From an uncultured cyanobacterium (lineage in GTDB: Bacteria; Cyanobacteriota; Cyanobacteriia; Cyanobacteriales; Geitlerinemataceae), in assembly GCA_937899645.1 (NCBI GenBank), contig CALCCD010000115.1:1-64000 (forward strand): a stretch of DNA of 64,000 bases, written 5' to 3'. The position numbers were made by a program, and so were the translations under genes. Each line of letters starts with the position of its first letter. Position 1 is the stretch's first letter. A model generated the notes under the pieces. The model was not told where the DNA came from and searched no databases. It was given only the letters and a program-made list of their open reading frames with translations. This document shows positions 36,451-45,644 of this stretch, one piece after another.

Positions 36451-38568
36451 ATGGTCGAGCTGCCTCAAAATTACACCGGCACGGTCTACGTTTACTGCTT
36501 TGACGACAATAGCCCCACAGGCGGCATTAAGAAGCTCTATCGCCAAGTAGACCTGCTCAACAAAAACGGCGTCTCGGCCAAGATTCTGCACCAGCGTCCG
36601 GGATTTCGCTGCACCTGGTTCGAGAACTCGACGCCCGTGACCTGTTGGGCGGAAGAACCGGGCTTCACGATAAACGACATCATGTTGGTTCCAGAGGTGC
36701 TGGGCGCGAATATCGCCCGGATCGTTCCTGGTGTCTCGAAGGTGGTCTGCAACCAGAACGGTTTTTATACGTTTCATCAACATTCCCCCGCACTCTCAGA
36801 GATACGAGACAGTCCCTATATTCACGAAGATGCGCTTGCCGTGTTGACCGTTTCGGAAGCGAGCGCTCAGTATCTGAGTCATACATTTCCCAACTTGCCG
36901 CTATGCCGGATTTACTACAGCATCGACGCCGACGTTTTTTCCTACGTGCCTGAGAAGAAGCGTCAGATCTGCTATATGCCCCGAAAAAATAAGGAGGATG
37001 CGGAGCAAGTTCTGAATATCTTGAAATATCGCAATGCCCTGCGTGATGTTGAGGTAGTTGTTATTGAGGGCAAATCCGAGGCAGAAGTCGCGGAAATCCT
37101 GAAAGAGTCGCTGATCTTCATGAGCTTTGGCTATCCAGAGGGCTTCGGTCTGCCGCCAGCAGAGGCGATGGCCTGCGGCAGTATCGCGATCGGCTATCAC
37201 GGCGTCGGCGGGCTGGAGTTCTTCACGCCGGAATACGGCTACCCGATCGAGTACGGCGACATCGTCGGCTTCGCGAAGACCGTCGAGCGGGTGTTGGAAA
37301 TGTGGGACACCGAACCCGAGACGCTGAAAGCGATCGGCAAGCACGCCTCAAACTTTATCCACACCACCTATTCCGACGCGGCCGAAGAGCGCACGACCCT
37401 CAAAGCCTGGGCAAACATCCTGCGTATTCGCATGGGCGAGCCGCCGGTGAAGTCTGCCGAGTCAGGTGTTGCAGAAGAGGCGGAAGATAGCGACCCCTCG
37501 CCTTCAGCGAATCCGTACGAACCGATCGACCTGAATCGCAAGCTGTTCGTGCAGACGCTGCTGATGGCTCCGGCGGCCTGCGCTGACGTGCGGGCGATCG
37601 AGCCGAGCCGCTGCTTGAGCGAGATTCCTGGCGTGCGCGCCATCACCTCGAAGAAAAACGCCGTGTTAAGCGCCGCCGAAGCAGACGAGGAAAAAGTGTT
37701 CGTCTGGCAGCGAGCGATTTTGACGCCCGATCGCGCCCTGAAGCAGCAGCGCAACTTAATCGATCGCGGTTATCTAACCGTGGCGGAAATCGACGAAGAC
37801 CCGTCCCGCTGGCCGGAAATCGCAAAGAGCGACTATTTCGCCTATCGGAGCTGCCACTGCGTCCAAACTTCGAGCGAACCGCTGGCCGAGCTCCTGCGCC
37901 AGTACAACCCCCACGTCAAAGTTTTTCAAAATCATCTGACGCAGACGCCGATACGGCGCAACCCGGCGGAGTTCGAGCGGGCGACGATCTTTTTCGGCGC
38001 GATCGATCGCGAGGCCGACTGGAAGCAAATCATTGAGCCACTCAACCGCGTCATCGAAGAGACTGGCAACTTCGTCCGCGTCGAGGTCATCCACGATCGC
38101 GCCTTTTTCGATGCGATCGAAACCCGCAACAAGAACTTCACGCCGTTCGCACCCTACGACGTTTACCTAGCGATCCTCAAGCGCTGCACCGTCGCCATCC
38201 TGCCTCTGGCGAACACCGCGCGCAACCGCATGAAATCCGACCTCAAGTTCCTCGAATGCGGCGGACACGGCTTGGCCGTCCTGGCGAGCCACGTGGTCTA
38301 CGGCGAGACGATAAAAGAGGGCAAGACGGGCCTAGTCTACCGATCGCCCGACGAGTTTGAGGACAAGCTGCGCGAAATCGTCGTCGATACCGAGCTGCGC
38401 CAGCGCCTGAGTGAGGACGCGATGGATTGGGTGACGCAGCACCGCCTGCTGGAGAACCACGCGCGCGAGCGGGCAGAGTGGTATCTGGAAATGCGCGATC
38501 GGCTGCCCGAGCTGAATGCCGACCTGAAGGCGCGCGTACCGGAGCTATTTGCGGGCAACAGGGCGTAG
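36451..38568 (+). CDS. Two-domain glycosyltransferase (GT-B, GT4-like)
   Basis: A 705-residue cytoplasmic protein. The first half (about 1-340) ends in a GT4-type donor site, SFGYPEGFGLPPAEAMACGSIAIGY, with the E-x7-E arrangement and a following GLEFF loop. A variable acidic linker (about 340-370) leads to a second Rossmann-like half whose C-terminal part (ILPLANTARNRMKSDLKFLECGGHGLAVLASH, GKTGLVYRSPDEF) also looks like a GT-B donor domain. Tandem glycosyltransferases often add successive sugars to a polysaccharide. The frame opens at 36397; the ATG at 36451 precedes the first strand (TVYVYCFDD). Confidence 0.78.
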   Translation: MVELPQNYTGTVYVYCFDDNSPTGGIKKLYRQVDLLNKNGVSAKILHQRPGFRCTWFENSTPVTCWAEEPGFTINDIMLVPEVLGANIARIVPGVSKVVCNQNGFYTFHQHSPALSEIRDSPYIHEDALAVLTVSEASAQYLSHTFPNLPLCRIYYSIDADVFSYVPEKKRQICYMPRKNKEDAEQVLNILKYRNALRDVEVVVIEGKSEAEVAEILKESLIFMSFGYPEGFGLPPAEAMACGSIAIGYHGVGGLEFFTPEYGYPIEYGDIVGFAKTVERVLEMWDTEPETLKAIGKHASNFIHTTYSDAAEERTTLKAWANILRIRMGEPPVKSAESGVAEEAEDSDPSPSANPYEPIDLNRKLFVQTLLMAPAACADVRAIEPSRCLSEIPGVRAITSKKNAVLSAAEADEEKVFVWQRAILTPDRALKQQRNLIDRGYLTVAEIDEDPSRWPEIAKSDYFAYRSCHCVQTSSEPLAELLRQYNPHVKVFQNHLTQTPIRRNPAEFERATIFFGAIDREADWKQIIEPLNRVIEETGNFVRVEVIHDRAFFDAIETRNKNFTPFAPYDVYLAILKRCTVAILPLANTARNRMKSDLKFLECGGHGLAVLASHVVYGETIKEGKTGLVYRSPDEFEDKLREIVVDTELRQRLSEDAMDWVTQHRLLENHARERAEWYLEMRDRLPELNADLKARVPELFAGNRA

Positions 38569-38652
38569 GCGAGCGACGAGCACCGCCACAACCGCACAAT
38601 TCGACAGTGGTAAAATGCCATCAAGTTCGCCGAGCGCCAGACGCTCGGCTGC

Positions 38653-38734
38653 GGGGATGTGGCGGAATGGTAGACGCTGTGGACTTAAAATCCACTGTCT
38701 TTATGGCGTGCGGGTTCGAGCCCCGCCATCCCTA
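38653..38734 (+). tRNA. tRNA-Leu (anticodon UAA), no intron
   Basis: An 82-base type II tRNA. Acceptor strands GGGGATG and CATCCCT pair with one G-U at the end. Anticodon stem GTGGA/TCCAC holds loop CTTAAAA (anticodon TAA). A short variable arm is followed by a T arm GCGGG/CCCGC with loop TTCGAGC, and an A discriminator. The anticodon loop is uninterrupted, so the group I intron found in this gene in many cyanobacteria is absent. CCA is not encoded. Confidence 0.93.
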
Positions 38735-39190
38735 TCGAGCGACTCCAGAGAGTTTGCCTTCGCCAATTCCGGCTCGCGCGACGAACGGCAAGCAGATGTG
38801 CTGCCATTGCCTCCGAGAGTTCAGACTTACGGCCTGCGGAGCGCGCAAAAGATTCAGCCGGGATTTTTTAGCTCGATTCTGGCTTTACCAAAATCAACTG
38901 CGGCCGATCGAGCGCGTCCTCGAACCCGGATCGCCCGAAGCTAGCTCGAACCTGACCCGAGGAGCCTGACAGCCCAGCGGGCCAGGTGCAGCGACATCAA
39001 ATGTAAAGCCGAATGTGAACCTCACTGTAAGGAATCGTAAAGTTTCAGGGCAAAGCTTGAAGCGCGCCCAAGCAGCGCGATCGAGGCTCAAAATAACGGT
39101 ACAGCGTCGTTTGCGGTGCGGTTACGCACGACAGTAAAGATCTCGCAGAAGCCAAAGCTACAGCAACGCCCCGGCCTTAACAAAATGTAA

Positions 39191-39219
39191 TTACAAAACA
39201 TTCGGCTGCATTGTATAAA
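39191..39219 (+). promoter_or_regulatory. Candidate cpc promoter P1
   Basis: TTACAA (39191-39196) and TATAAA (39214-39219) separated by 17 bases, a good sigma-70-type pair in an AT-rich stretch upstream of cpcB. Transcription start is not known. Confidence 0.55.
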
Positions 39220-39268
39220 TTTTACCGAAGGGCATAAATGGCAGCCAAGCCTCGGGCTACTCGTGATT

Positions 39269-39296
39269 TTGCACTCTCTCATCTGGGCTCTATAAA
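39269..39296 (+). promoter_or_regulatory. Candidate cpc promoter P2
   Basis: TTGCAC (39269-39274) and TATAAA (39291-39296) separated by 16 bases. Tandem promoters are usual for phycobiliprotein operons. It would give a leader of about 165 bases before cpcB. Confidence 0.5.
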
Positions 39297-39465
39297 TTCT
39301 CAGGTTTCTCTAAGAATTTTTACTTGGGTTCGAGTAGTAGCAAGGCGACGAGGCCAGGGCGGGGTCGTCATCACCGCTTAAAAAGTTTCAGCTCTGCCTC
39401 GCGATGGGAGCTGATTTCAAAATCTAGTCCAGCTCGCCTGGAATATTAACTAGGAGATTAATTTC

Positions 39466-39984
39466 ATGTTTGACGCATTCACCAAGGTCGTCTCGCAAGC
39501 AGACGCTCGCGGCGAATACCTGGCAGCAGGTCAGCTCGACGCGCTGAGCGCAATGGTTGCTGACAGCAACAAGCGCATGGACGCCGTGAACCGCATCACC
39601 AGCAATTCCTCGGCGATCGTCGCTAACGCTGCTCGCTCGCTGTTCGCAGAGCAGCCCCAGCTGATTGCTCCCGGCGGCAACGCTTACACCAGCCGTCGCA
39701 TGGCTGCTTGCCTTCGCGACATGGAAATCATCCTGCGCTATGTCACCTACGCTGTCTTCTCGGGCGATGCTAGCGCTCTCGAAGATCGCTGCCTGAACGG
39801 TCTGCGCGAAACCTACGTTGCTCTGGGTACCCCCGGTGCTTCGGTTGCAGTCGGCGTCCAAAAAATGAAGGAAGCTGCTCTGGGAATCGTTGGCGACACC
39901 AACGGCATCACCAAAGGTGACTGCAGCAGCCTGATGTCGGAAATCGGCACCTACTTCGATCGCGCGGCTGCTTCGGTTTCGTAA
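39466..39984 (+). CDS. cpcB: C-phycocyanin beta subunit
   Basis: A 172-residue phycobiliprotein of the phycobilisome rods. Bilin attachment cysteines C82 (MAACLRDME) and C153 (KGDCSS) are present, as are D39 and N72, the asparagine that is methylated in beta subunits. C109 is the usual third cysteine. Codon use is strongly biased and the ribosome site AGGAG is well placed, fitting very high expression. It heads the operon cpcB-cpcA, with cpcE and cpcF behind it. Confidence 0.98.
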   Translation: MFDAFTKVVSQADARGEYLAAGQLDALSAMVADSNKRMDAVNRITSNSSAIVANAARSLFAEQPQLIAPGGNAYTSRRMAACLRDMEIILRYVTYAVFSGDASALEDRCLNGLRETYVALGTPGASVAVGVQKMKEAALGIVGDTNGITKGDCSSLMSEIGTYFDRAAASVS

Positions 39985-40134
39985 GCCCCCTCGACTGAAG
40001 GTGTGCCAAGCGTTGCACGTATTGCATCGCCGACGTCATCTTGCCTCTAATTTTTCAAAGCAAAGAAGCTGAAGCAAGTGGTTGAGTGCCTCTCACCTTG
40101 CACGCTTCTCTAAAACATCCAGGAGATAGAATCC

Positions 40135-40623
40135 ATGAAAACCCCTCTCACCGAAGCAGTGTCCGCTGCTGATTCGCAAGGCCGCTTCCTCAGCAACACC
40201 GAGCTCCAGTCGGCTTTCGGTCGTTTCGAGTACGCCAAAACGGCTCTCGAAGCTGCTAAAGCGCTGACCCAACAGTCGGATTCGCTGGTGAACGGTGCTG
40301 CTCAAGCGGTCTACACCAAGTTCCCCTACACCACGCAAATGCAAGGCCCGGCTTACGCGGCCGACCAGCGTGGTAAAGACAAGTGCGCTCGTGACATCGG
40401 CTACTACCTCCGCATGGTCACCTACTGCCTCGTTGCTGGTGGCACCGGCCCCATGGATGAGTACCTGATTGCAGGTATCGACGAAATCAACAGCACCTTC
40501 GAGCTGTCCCCCAGCTGGTACGTCGAAGCACTGAAGAACATCCAAGCGAACCACGGTCTGTCCGGCGACGCTGCCGTGCAAACCAACAACTACCTCAACT
40601 ACGCGATCAACGCGCTGAGCTAG
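40135..40623 (+). CDS. cpcA: C-phycocyanin alpha subunit
   Basis: A 162-residue partner of CpcB, exactly the family length. It begins [20 protein letters not shown] and binds one bilin at C84 ([14 protein letters not shown]). The 150-base gap after cpcB has an AGGAG site at 40120-40124. A strong terminator follows. The absence of Trp-rich or PEB-type changes indicates a standard phycocyanobilin-bearing subunit. Confidence 0.98.
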   Translation: MKTPLTEAVSAADSQGRFLSNTELQSAFGRFEYAKTALEAAKALTQQSDSLVNGAAQAVYTKFPYTTQMQGPAYAADQRGKDKCARDIGYYLRMVTYCLVAGGTGPMDEYLIAGIDEINSTFELSPSWYVEALKNIQANHGLSGDAAVQTNNYLNYAINALS

Positions 40624-40655
40624 TTCCGGTGGGGTCTTAACGGCCTCCCCTAGGT

Positions 40656-40730
40656 CGCCCGGACGGGTAAGCAAAATTGGCCGCCGTGCTTGTTTTGTTT
40701 CCCCTTCCGGGCGATATTTTTTGAGTTTTT
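40656..40730 (+). terminator. Rho-independent terminator after cpcA
   Basis: Stem arms CGCCCGGA (40656-40663) and TCCGGGCG (40706-40713). Inside them GGGTAAGCAAAA can pair imperfectly with TTTTGTTTCCC, extending the hairpin. ATATTTTTTGAGTTTTT follows. It should stop most transcripts after cpcBA and let a minority continue into cpcEF. Confidence 0.82.
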
Positions 40731-40805
40731 CTCGTCGCTCGCGAACGAACCGCAAGCTTTGTGCGTGCCTTTGGTGCGTGCGATTTTTACGTCTGTGGCC
40801 TCTCT

Positions 40806-41636
40806 ATGACTAATCCCGATTCTGCATCGCAAGACGCCAGCACGCCGCGTCAGATGTCGCCGGAGATCGCGATCGCCGACCTCCAGCAAACGGAAGATAC
40901 GAGTCGGCGCTACTACGCGGCCTGGTGGATCGGCAACCAGCGCGTCGCCGATCTGGCGGCGCGCGAGGCGCTGATTGCGGCGCTGCGGGACGAAACCGAT
41001 CGCTCTCCCGATGGTGGTTACCCGCTGCGACGCAATGCGGCCAAGGCACTGGGCAAGCTGGACGATCGCGCGGCGGTCGAGCCTCTGATCGCCTGCCTGG
41101 GCTGCGACGACTATTACGTGCGCGAGTCGGCGGCGCGAGCGCTGGAGGCGCTGAAGGATTCGCGGGCGATCGCGCCGCTGGTGGCGCTACTGGACGGCGG
41201 CGTGGCGGCGGCGGTGGCCGTGCCTGGAAAGCCGCATCTAGTGCAGCCCTACGATGCGATCCTCGAGGCGCTGGGCGCACTGAACGCGCGGGACGCAATT
41301 GCGGCGGTCGAGCCGTTTTGCCAGCACGAAACAGCGCGGGTGTCTTACTCGGCGCACCGGGCGATGTATCAGCTTACGGACGAGACGCGCTATGCGGAAG
41401 TGCTGGTGCAGGCGCTCCAGGGTAAGAAGTTGCAGCTACGGCGATCGGCGCTGCTCGATCTTGGGGCGATCGGCTACTACCCGGCGGCGCGTCCAGTGGC
41501 GGAGACGCTCGCAGAAAACAGCCTAAAGCTGATTTCGTTGCAGGGAATTTTGGCGCGCGTCGTTCGCGAAGCCGGAGGCGATGCGCTCTCGGAGCAGACC
41601 GTCGAGACGCTGAAACTGATGGATGATTTGCTGTAG
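40806..41636 (+). CDS. cpcE: Phycocyanin alpha phycocyanobilin lyase subunit CpcE
   Basis: A 276-residue HEAT-repeat protein of the E/F lyase family. It forms a heterodimer with CpcF that attaches phycocyanobilin to C84 of CpcA. Typical segments are RRYYAAWWIGNQRV, YPLRRNAAKALGKLDDRAAVEPLIACLGCDDYYVRESAARAL and AALGALGARDAIAAVEPF-like repeats. The ATG at 40806 is used because family members begin with a short hydrophilic tail; an upstream ATG at 40761 would add 15 unusual residues. cpcF follows after 65 bases. Confidence 0.95.
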   Translation: MTNPDSASQDASTPRQMSPEIAIADLQQTEDTSRRYYAAWWIGNQRVADLAAREALIAALRDETDRSPDGGYPLRRNAAKALGKLDDRAAVEPLIACLGCDDYYVRESAARALEALKDSRAIAPLVALLDGGVAAAVAVPGKPHLVQPYDAILEALGALNARDAIAAVEPFCQHETARVSYSAHRAMYQLTDETRYAEVLVQALQGKKLQLRRSALLDLGAIGYYPAARPVAETLAENSLKLISLQGILARVVREAGGDALSEQTVETLKLMDDLL

Positions 41637-41701
41637 ATTTCAATAGACGCGCGATAGTTTGCGGTATCGCAGGCACCCAGCGGTGCACTTCGATCGGAGA
41701 G

Positions 41702-42388
41702 ATGAGTGTGAATGAAATGACGACTTCTGGAACTGAGGCCGCTCTCGAGTTGGCACGGGCGATCGCGGCGGTGGACGCAGCGGACTCGTCGCTTGGCATG
41801 CTGCGCGCGGTGGCGGCGCTGGCGCAAACGCGATCGACGGGTGCGATCGTCAAGCTAATCGAGGTGCTGCGCTATAACAATCCCGGTGCGGCGGTAGCGG
41901 CAGTGGAAGGGTTGGTGGCGATCGGCGAGCCGTCGGTGCTGCCGCTGCTAGAACTGATGGACGGCTACAACTACGGCGCGCGGGCCTGGGCGATGCGGGC
42001 ACTGTCGCAGATCGGCGACCCGAGGGGGCTGTCGGTGTTGCTCGAAGCGCTGGTGGATTTTTCGCTGAGCGTGCGGCGCGCAGCGGCAAAGGGTCTGGGG
42101 TCGCTGCTCTGGGAAGCGGTGGAGCCAGGTCAGCTCGATGGGATGCGCGGCCAGATCTTGGAGGCGCTGTCGCAGAGTTTGTGCGACGACGAGTGGGTGG
42201 TGCGCTACGCGTCGGTGGTCGGCCTGGAGGGGCTGGCAATGGGGACGATAGAGTTTGCCAGTGCTCCGGGGACGGAGTTGCGCGATCGAGTGGCGATAGC
42301 GCTGCAAAAGGTGGCGACAGCGGATAGCGAGGTCGCAGTGTCCACTCGGGCGACGCTGGCGGTGCGGAACCTGGCGGAGGCGGGCTGA
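41702..42388 (+). CDS. cpcF: Phycocyanin alpha phycocyanobilin lyase subunit CpcF
   Basis: A 228-residue HEAT-repeat partner of CpcE. Repeats include GAIVKLIEVLRYNNPGAAVAAVEGLVAIGEPSVLPLLE and YNYGARAWAMRALSQIGDPRGLSVLLEAL. It lies on the same strand directly after cpcE, as in cpcBA(CD)EF operons. Between cpcA and cpcE no linker genes (cpcC, cpcD) are present. Confidence 0.94.
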   Translation: MSVNEMTTSGTEAALELARAIAAVDAADSSLGMLRAVAALAQTRSTGAIVKLIEVLRYNNPGAAVAAVEGLVAIGEPSVLPLLELMDGYNYGARAWAMRALSQIGDPRGLSVLLEALVDFSLSVRRAAAKGLGSLLWEAVEPGQLDGMRGQILEALSQSLCDDEWVVRYASVVGLEGLAMGTIEFASAPGTELRDRVAIALQKVATADSEVAVSTRATLAVRNLAEAG

Positions 42389-42912
42389 GCCTACCGCTAC
42401 ACAAAGCCAAAATTTGGAGTTTCTGGTGGCGGCGCACCGCTGTGCGCTATTTGTGGCTGGCGATCTCAGCAAGTTCTAGACATCGAAAAGAGCCAGAAAT
42501 CGAGAAGAGAGCCAAAAAGGGTAGTGATGCAACCGTAATGGTATTCCCGGCTTAAGTTGCCGAATCGCGACGGTTTCAGCAGTCAGGGAGCATTACGCTG
42601 CATTACTACCCCAAAAAGCAAAGCCAAAAAGTAAGAATCTTTCACAATAGCTGAGAAGTTCGGCTTTTTGAAGACGTCAGATTCTGGAGACAAAGGCTTT
42701 TTCCAGCAGTCGCCGGAGCGTACGGCAGACCGCAAACTTCGCCAAACTGCGAGCTTTTATCAATAGTTCTTTTGCACGAGTGGCCAAAGCGTTGCTGTAG
42801 CTGGCGAGACGCCAGCGCTAAAAATGAAAAGTCCGAATTTACCGTGGCGCAGCCGTCTCGGCGGCTCCGGATGTTTGAATCGTGCCAGAGGTCTGACATG
42901 CGGGACGCTCGG
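42389..42912. other. Repeat-containing spacer between convergent cpcF and VOC genes
   Basis: About 520 bases with no supported gene. It contains repeat elements at 42653-42840, listed separately. An 85-codon minus-strand frame (42642-42899) runs through them and has no family features. Confidence 0.5.
42653..42840. repeat. Composite palindromic repeat with perfect hairpin
   Basis: Outer inverted copies GAGAAGTTCGGCTTTTT (42653-42669) and AAAAGTCCGAATTT (42827-42840) belong to the same family as the palindrome at 15114. Inside lies a perfect 7-base hairpin GCTGGCG-AGA-CGCCAGC at 42800-42816. Such elements are usually dispersed in a genome and may also act as bidirectional terminators for the two convergent genes. 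Confidence 0.5.
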
Positions 42913-43290
42913 TCAGCTCGAGGCTTTTCCCTGGTGCAAAATTAGACGGTTGCCATCGGGGTCGTAGGCATAAACCTCCCGACCGTGGGACGCGACGATG
43001 ACCTCTCCCGGTGGCGGGTAGCCCATCTCGACCAGCCGCGCGATCGCCTCGTCTAGGTCGGCTACCTCTACGCAAAAACTCAGGCCCGACCCCGCCGAGC
43101 GAGCGAACTCCGAACGGTGCGCCGCGCTCGGGCAGAAAATCGCCAGCCGCAGACCGGGCAGCCGAAACTCCGCGTAGCGCTCCGGACTGTGCGCCACCAA
43201 CTCCAGATTGAAAAAATCTCGGTAAAACGCTGCCGATCGCGATAGCTCCACGCTGGCGATCGTGACGAAAACTTCAGCGATCTGAGTCAT
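42913..43290 (-). CDS. VOC (glyoxalase/bleomycin resistance) superfamily protein
   Basis: A 125-residue protein with two beta-alpha-beta-beta-beta units: IAEVFVTIASVELSRSAAFYRDFFNLEL and GLSFCVEVADLDEAIARLVEMGY, ending GREVYAYDPDGNRLILHQ. The C-terminal E/Y-x-x-DPDGN pattern is typical of metal-binding VOC enzymes. The substrate is unknown. The start at 43290 follows a CAGGAG ribosome site on the minus strand. It is divergent from dxs. Confidence 0.88.
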   Translation of the reverse strand: MTQIAEVFVTIASVELSRSAAFYRDFFNLELVAHSPERYAEFRLPGLRLAIFCPSAAHRSEFARSAGSGLSFCVEVADLDEAIARLVEMGYPPPGEVIVASHGREVYAYDPDGNRLILHQGKASS

Positions 43291-43611
43291 TGCCTGCTGC
43301 TCCTGGTGATTCTCGGCGCAAATCTGGCCGTAGCGCGACCGTACGGCCCGACTCTGCCGGACTTGCAAACTGTAACGACGACGCTCCGAGGCTCGGAGGT
43401 TTGTACTATTTTGGAATACTGAGTCAAACTAATAGAGATTAACAAAACTTAAACCGGTCTTTTGCGTGGTGCGCTCCACCGTTGCGCCGCCGCCATTGCT
43501 TCCGATTTTGAGGCCGCCGGAATTCCGAGCCATCGCCGGACTCCCAGACCGTCCCAGCGCTCCGATGCCCGCCGCGCCGCCTATTCCAATCGATCGAAGA
43601 GGGTCATAGAC
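43291..43611. other. Divergent promoter region of the VOC gene and dxs
   Basis: About 320 bases. The central part near 43400-43450 is AT-rich, fitting promoters on both strands, but no pair of boxes is convincing. The dxs frame is open to 43462; that stretch is Arg/Ala/Ser rich and unlike the family. Confidence 0.4.
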
Positions 43612-45522
43612 ATGCATTTGAGTGACATCACTCATCCGAACCAGCTCCACGGGCTCAGCATCTCCCAACTAGAAGAAATCGCACAGCAGATCCGCGACAA
43701 ACATCTAGAGACGATCGCCACCAGTGGCGGCCACCTCGGCCCCGGTCTCGGTGTCGTCGAACTGACGATCGCCCTGTACCAAACGCTCGACTTCGATCGC
43801 GACAAAGTGTGTTGGGACGTCGGCCACCAAGCGTATCCGCATAAGCTACTGACCGGACGCTACGACCGTTTCCACACCCTGCGGCAGCAGGACGGCGTCG
43901 CAGGCTACCTCAAACTCACTGAAAGCAAGTTCGACCACTTCGGTGCCGGTCACGCCTCGACGAGTATTTCCGCCGCCCTCGGAATGGCGCTGGCCCGCGA
44001 TGCGAAAGGCGAAGACCATAAGTGCGTGGCCGTCATCGGCGACGGCGCGCTCACCGGCGGCATGTCCCTGGAGGCGATCAACCACGCCGGGCACTTGCCG
44101 AGTACGCGTCTGATGGTCGTTCTCAATGACAACGAGATGTCGATCTCGCCCAACGTCGGCGCAATTCCCCGCTACCTGAACAAAATGCGCCTGAGCGATC
44201 CGGTGCAGTTTCTAACCGATAACTTCGAGGAGCAGTTCAAGCAGTTGCCTTTCTTCGGCGAAAACTTCACGCCGGAAATGGAGCGCCTCAAAGAGGGCAT
44301 GAAGCGCCTTGCGGTCTCAAAGGTTGGTGCGGTGTTCGAGGAGCTGGGCTTTACCTACATGGGCCCGGTGGACGGTCACAACATCAAAGAGCTGATCGAA
44401 ACCTTCCAGCAGGCACATCATATTGAAGGCCCCGTCCTGGTTCACGTCGCCACGGTGAAAGGCAAAGGCTACAAAATCGCGGAAAAAGACCAAGTGGGCT
44501 ACCACGCCCAGTCGCCGTTCGATTTGGAGACCGGTAAAGCCTTCCCGGCCAAGAAGCCCAAGCCGCCCAGCTACTCCAAGGTCTTCGCCGAAACGCTGAT
44601 CGAGCTAGCTGAAAACGACCCGACGATCGTCGGCATCACCGCCGCAATGGCCACGGGAACCGGCCTCGATAAGCTCCAGAAGAAGCTACCACAGCAGTGC
44701 GTAGATGTGGGCATCGCCGAGCAGCATGCCGTAACCCTAGCGGCGGGACTGGCCTGCGGCGGTATGAAGCCCGTGGCGGCGATCTATTCGACGTTTATGC
44801 AGCGCGCCTTCGATCAGGTCGTTCACGATGTCTGCATCCAGAAGCTGCCGGTGTTTATGTGTCTCGATCGCGCCGGAATCGTCGGTGCGGACGGCCCGAC
44901 CCACCAAGGGCTCTACGACATCGCCTATATGCGCTGCGTTCCCAACCTGGTGGTGATGGCTCCGAAGGACGAAGCCGAAATGCAGCGGATGATCGTCACC
45001 GGCATCAACCACACCGGCCCGATCGTCATGCGCTATCCGCGCGGCAGCGGCTACGGCGTCGCAATCGCCGAGAAAGGCTGGGAGCCGCTCGAGATCGGCA
45101 AGAGCGAGATCCTGCGCCACGGCGATGACGTGCTGCTGGTCGGCTACGGCACAATGGTGCACCCGGCGATGCAGGTGGCCGAAATCCTCAGCGAGCACGG
45201 CGTCAGCGCCACGGTGGTTAACGCCCGCTTCGTTAAGCCCCTCGATCTCGATACAATCGCGCCGCTAGCCGAGTCGATCGGCAAGGTCGTTACCCTCGAA
45301 GAAGGCTGCCTGATAGGTGGCTTCGGGTCGGCAGTGATGGAAGGACTGGCGGCGCGCGACATCACTGTGCCGGTGAAGGCGATCGGCGTACCGGACATCC
45401 TCGTCGATCACGCGACGCCGGATCAGTCTAAAGCCGCGCTGGGACTGTTGCCGCCGCAGATGGCCGAAACCGTGCGCGAGGCGTTCTTCAGCGAGCAAAA
45501 AGCGCCGGTGTCGGTGTCTTAG
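43612..45522 (+). CDS. dxs: 1-deoxy-D-xylulose-5-phosphate synthase
   Basis: A 636-residue thiamine-diphosphate enzyme and the first step of the MEP isoprenoid pathway, which supplies carotenoids, phytol and quinones. Motifs: [66 protein letters not shown] (thiamine-diphosphate/Mg site), [41 protein letters not shown] and RYPRGSG. Full family length. The ATG at 43612 gives the usual N-terminus [10 protein letters not shown] clean terminator follows. Confidence 0.98.
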   Translation: MHLSDITHPNQLHGLSISQLEEIAQQIRDKHLETIATSGGHLGPGLGVVELTIALYQTLDFDRDKVCWDVGHQAYPHKLLTGRYDRFHTLRQQDGVAGYLKLTESKFDHFGAGHASTSISAALGMALARDAKGEDHKCVAVIGDGALTGGMSLEAINHAGHLPSTRLMVVLNDNEMSISPNVGAIPRYLNKMRLSDPVQFLTDNFEEQFKQLPFFGENFTPEMERLKEGMKRLAVSKVGAVFEELGFTYMGPVDGHNIKELIETFQQAHHIEGPVLVHVATVKGKGYKIAEKDQVGYHAQSPFDLETGKAFPAKKPKPPSYSKVFAETLIELAENDPTIVGITAAMATGTGLDKLQKKLPQQCVDVGIAEQHAVTLAAGLACGGMKPVAAIYSTFMQRAFDQVVHDVCIQKLPVFMCLDRAGIVGADGPTHQGLYDIAYMRCVPNLVVMAPKDEAEMQRMIVTGINHTGPIVMRYPRGSGYGVAIAEKGWEPLEIGKSEILRHGDDVLLVGYGTMVHPAMQVAEILSEHGVSATVVNARFVKPLDLDTIAPLAESIGKVVTLEEGCLIGGFGSAVMEGLAARDITVPVKAIGVPDILVDHATPDQSKAALGLLPPQMAETVREAFFSEQKAPVSVS

Positions 45523-45571
45523 CCGCGTGACGCGATCGCCACCATACGATCGCCCGCGAGATTGCAAGCTG

Positions 45572-45613
45572 GCCGTGGTTGCGTCTTGATAAAGACAACG
45601 CCACGGCTTTTTA
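45572..45613 (+). terminator. Rho-independent terminator after dxs
   Basis: Arms GCCGTGG (45572-45578) and CCACGGC (45601-45607), with inner pairing of CGTCTT and AAGACaaCG, then TTTTTAA. It ends 90 bases after the dxs stop. Confidence 0.85.
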
Positions 45614-45644
45614 ATGTCGCTGCCCCTGTCTTAACATCACGATC

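Larger units (their letters stand above)
38735..39465. other. Upstream region of the phycocyanin operon
   Basis: About 730 bases without a supported gene. The part from about 38990 becomes AT-rich. Two promoter-like elements (listed separately) lie at 39191-39219 and 39269-39296, giving a leader of roughly 170 to 240 bases, typical of highly expressed cpc operons. An AGGAG ribosome site lies at 39452-39456. Confidence 0.6.

Noticed and set aside
42642-42899. 85-codon minus-strand open frame in the cpcF-VOC spacer
   Set aside because: It is made largely of dispersed repeat sequence and has no protein features.
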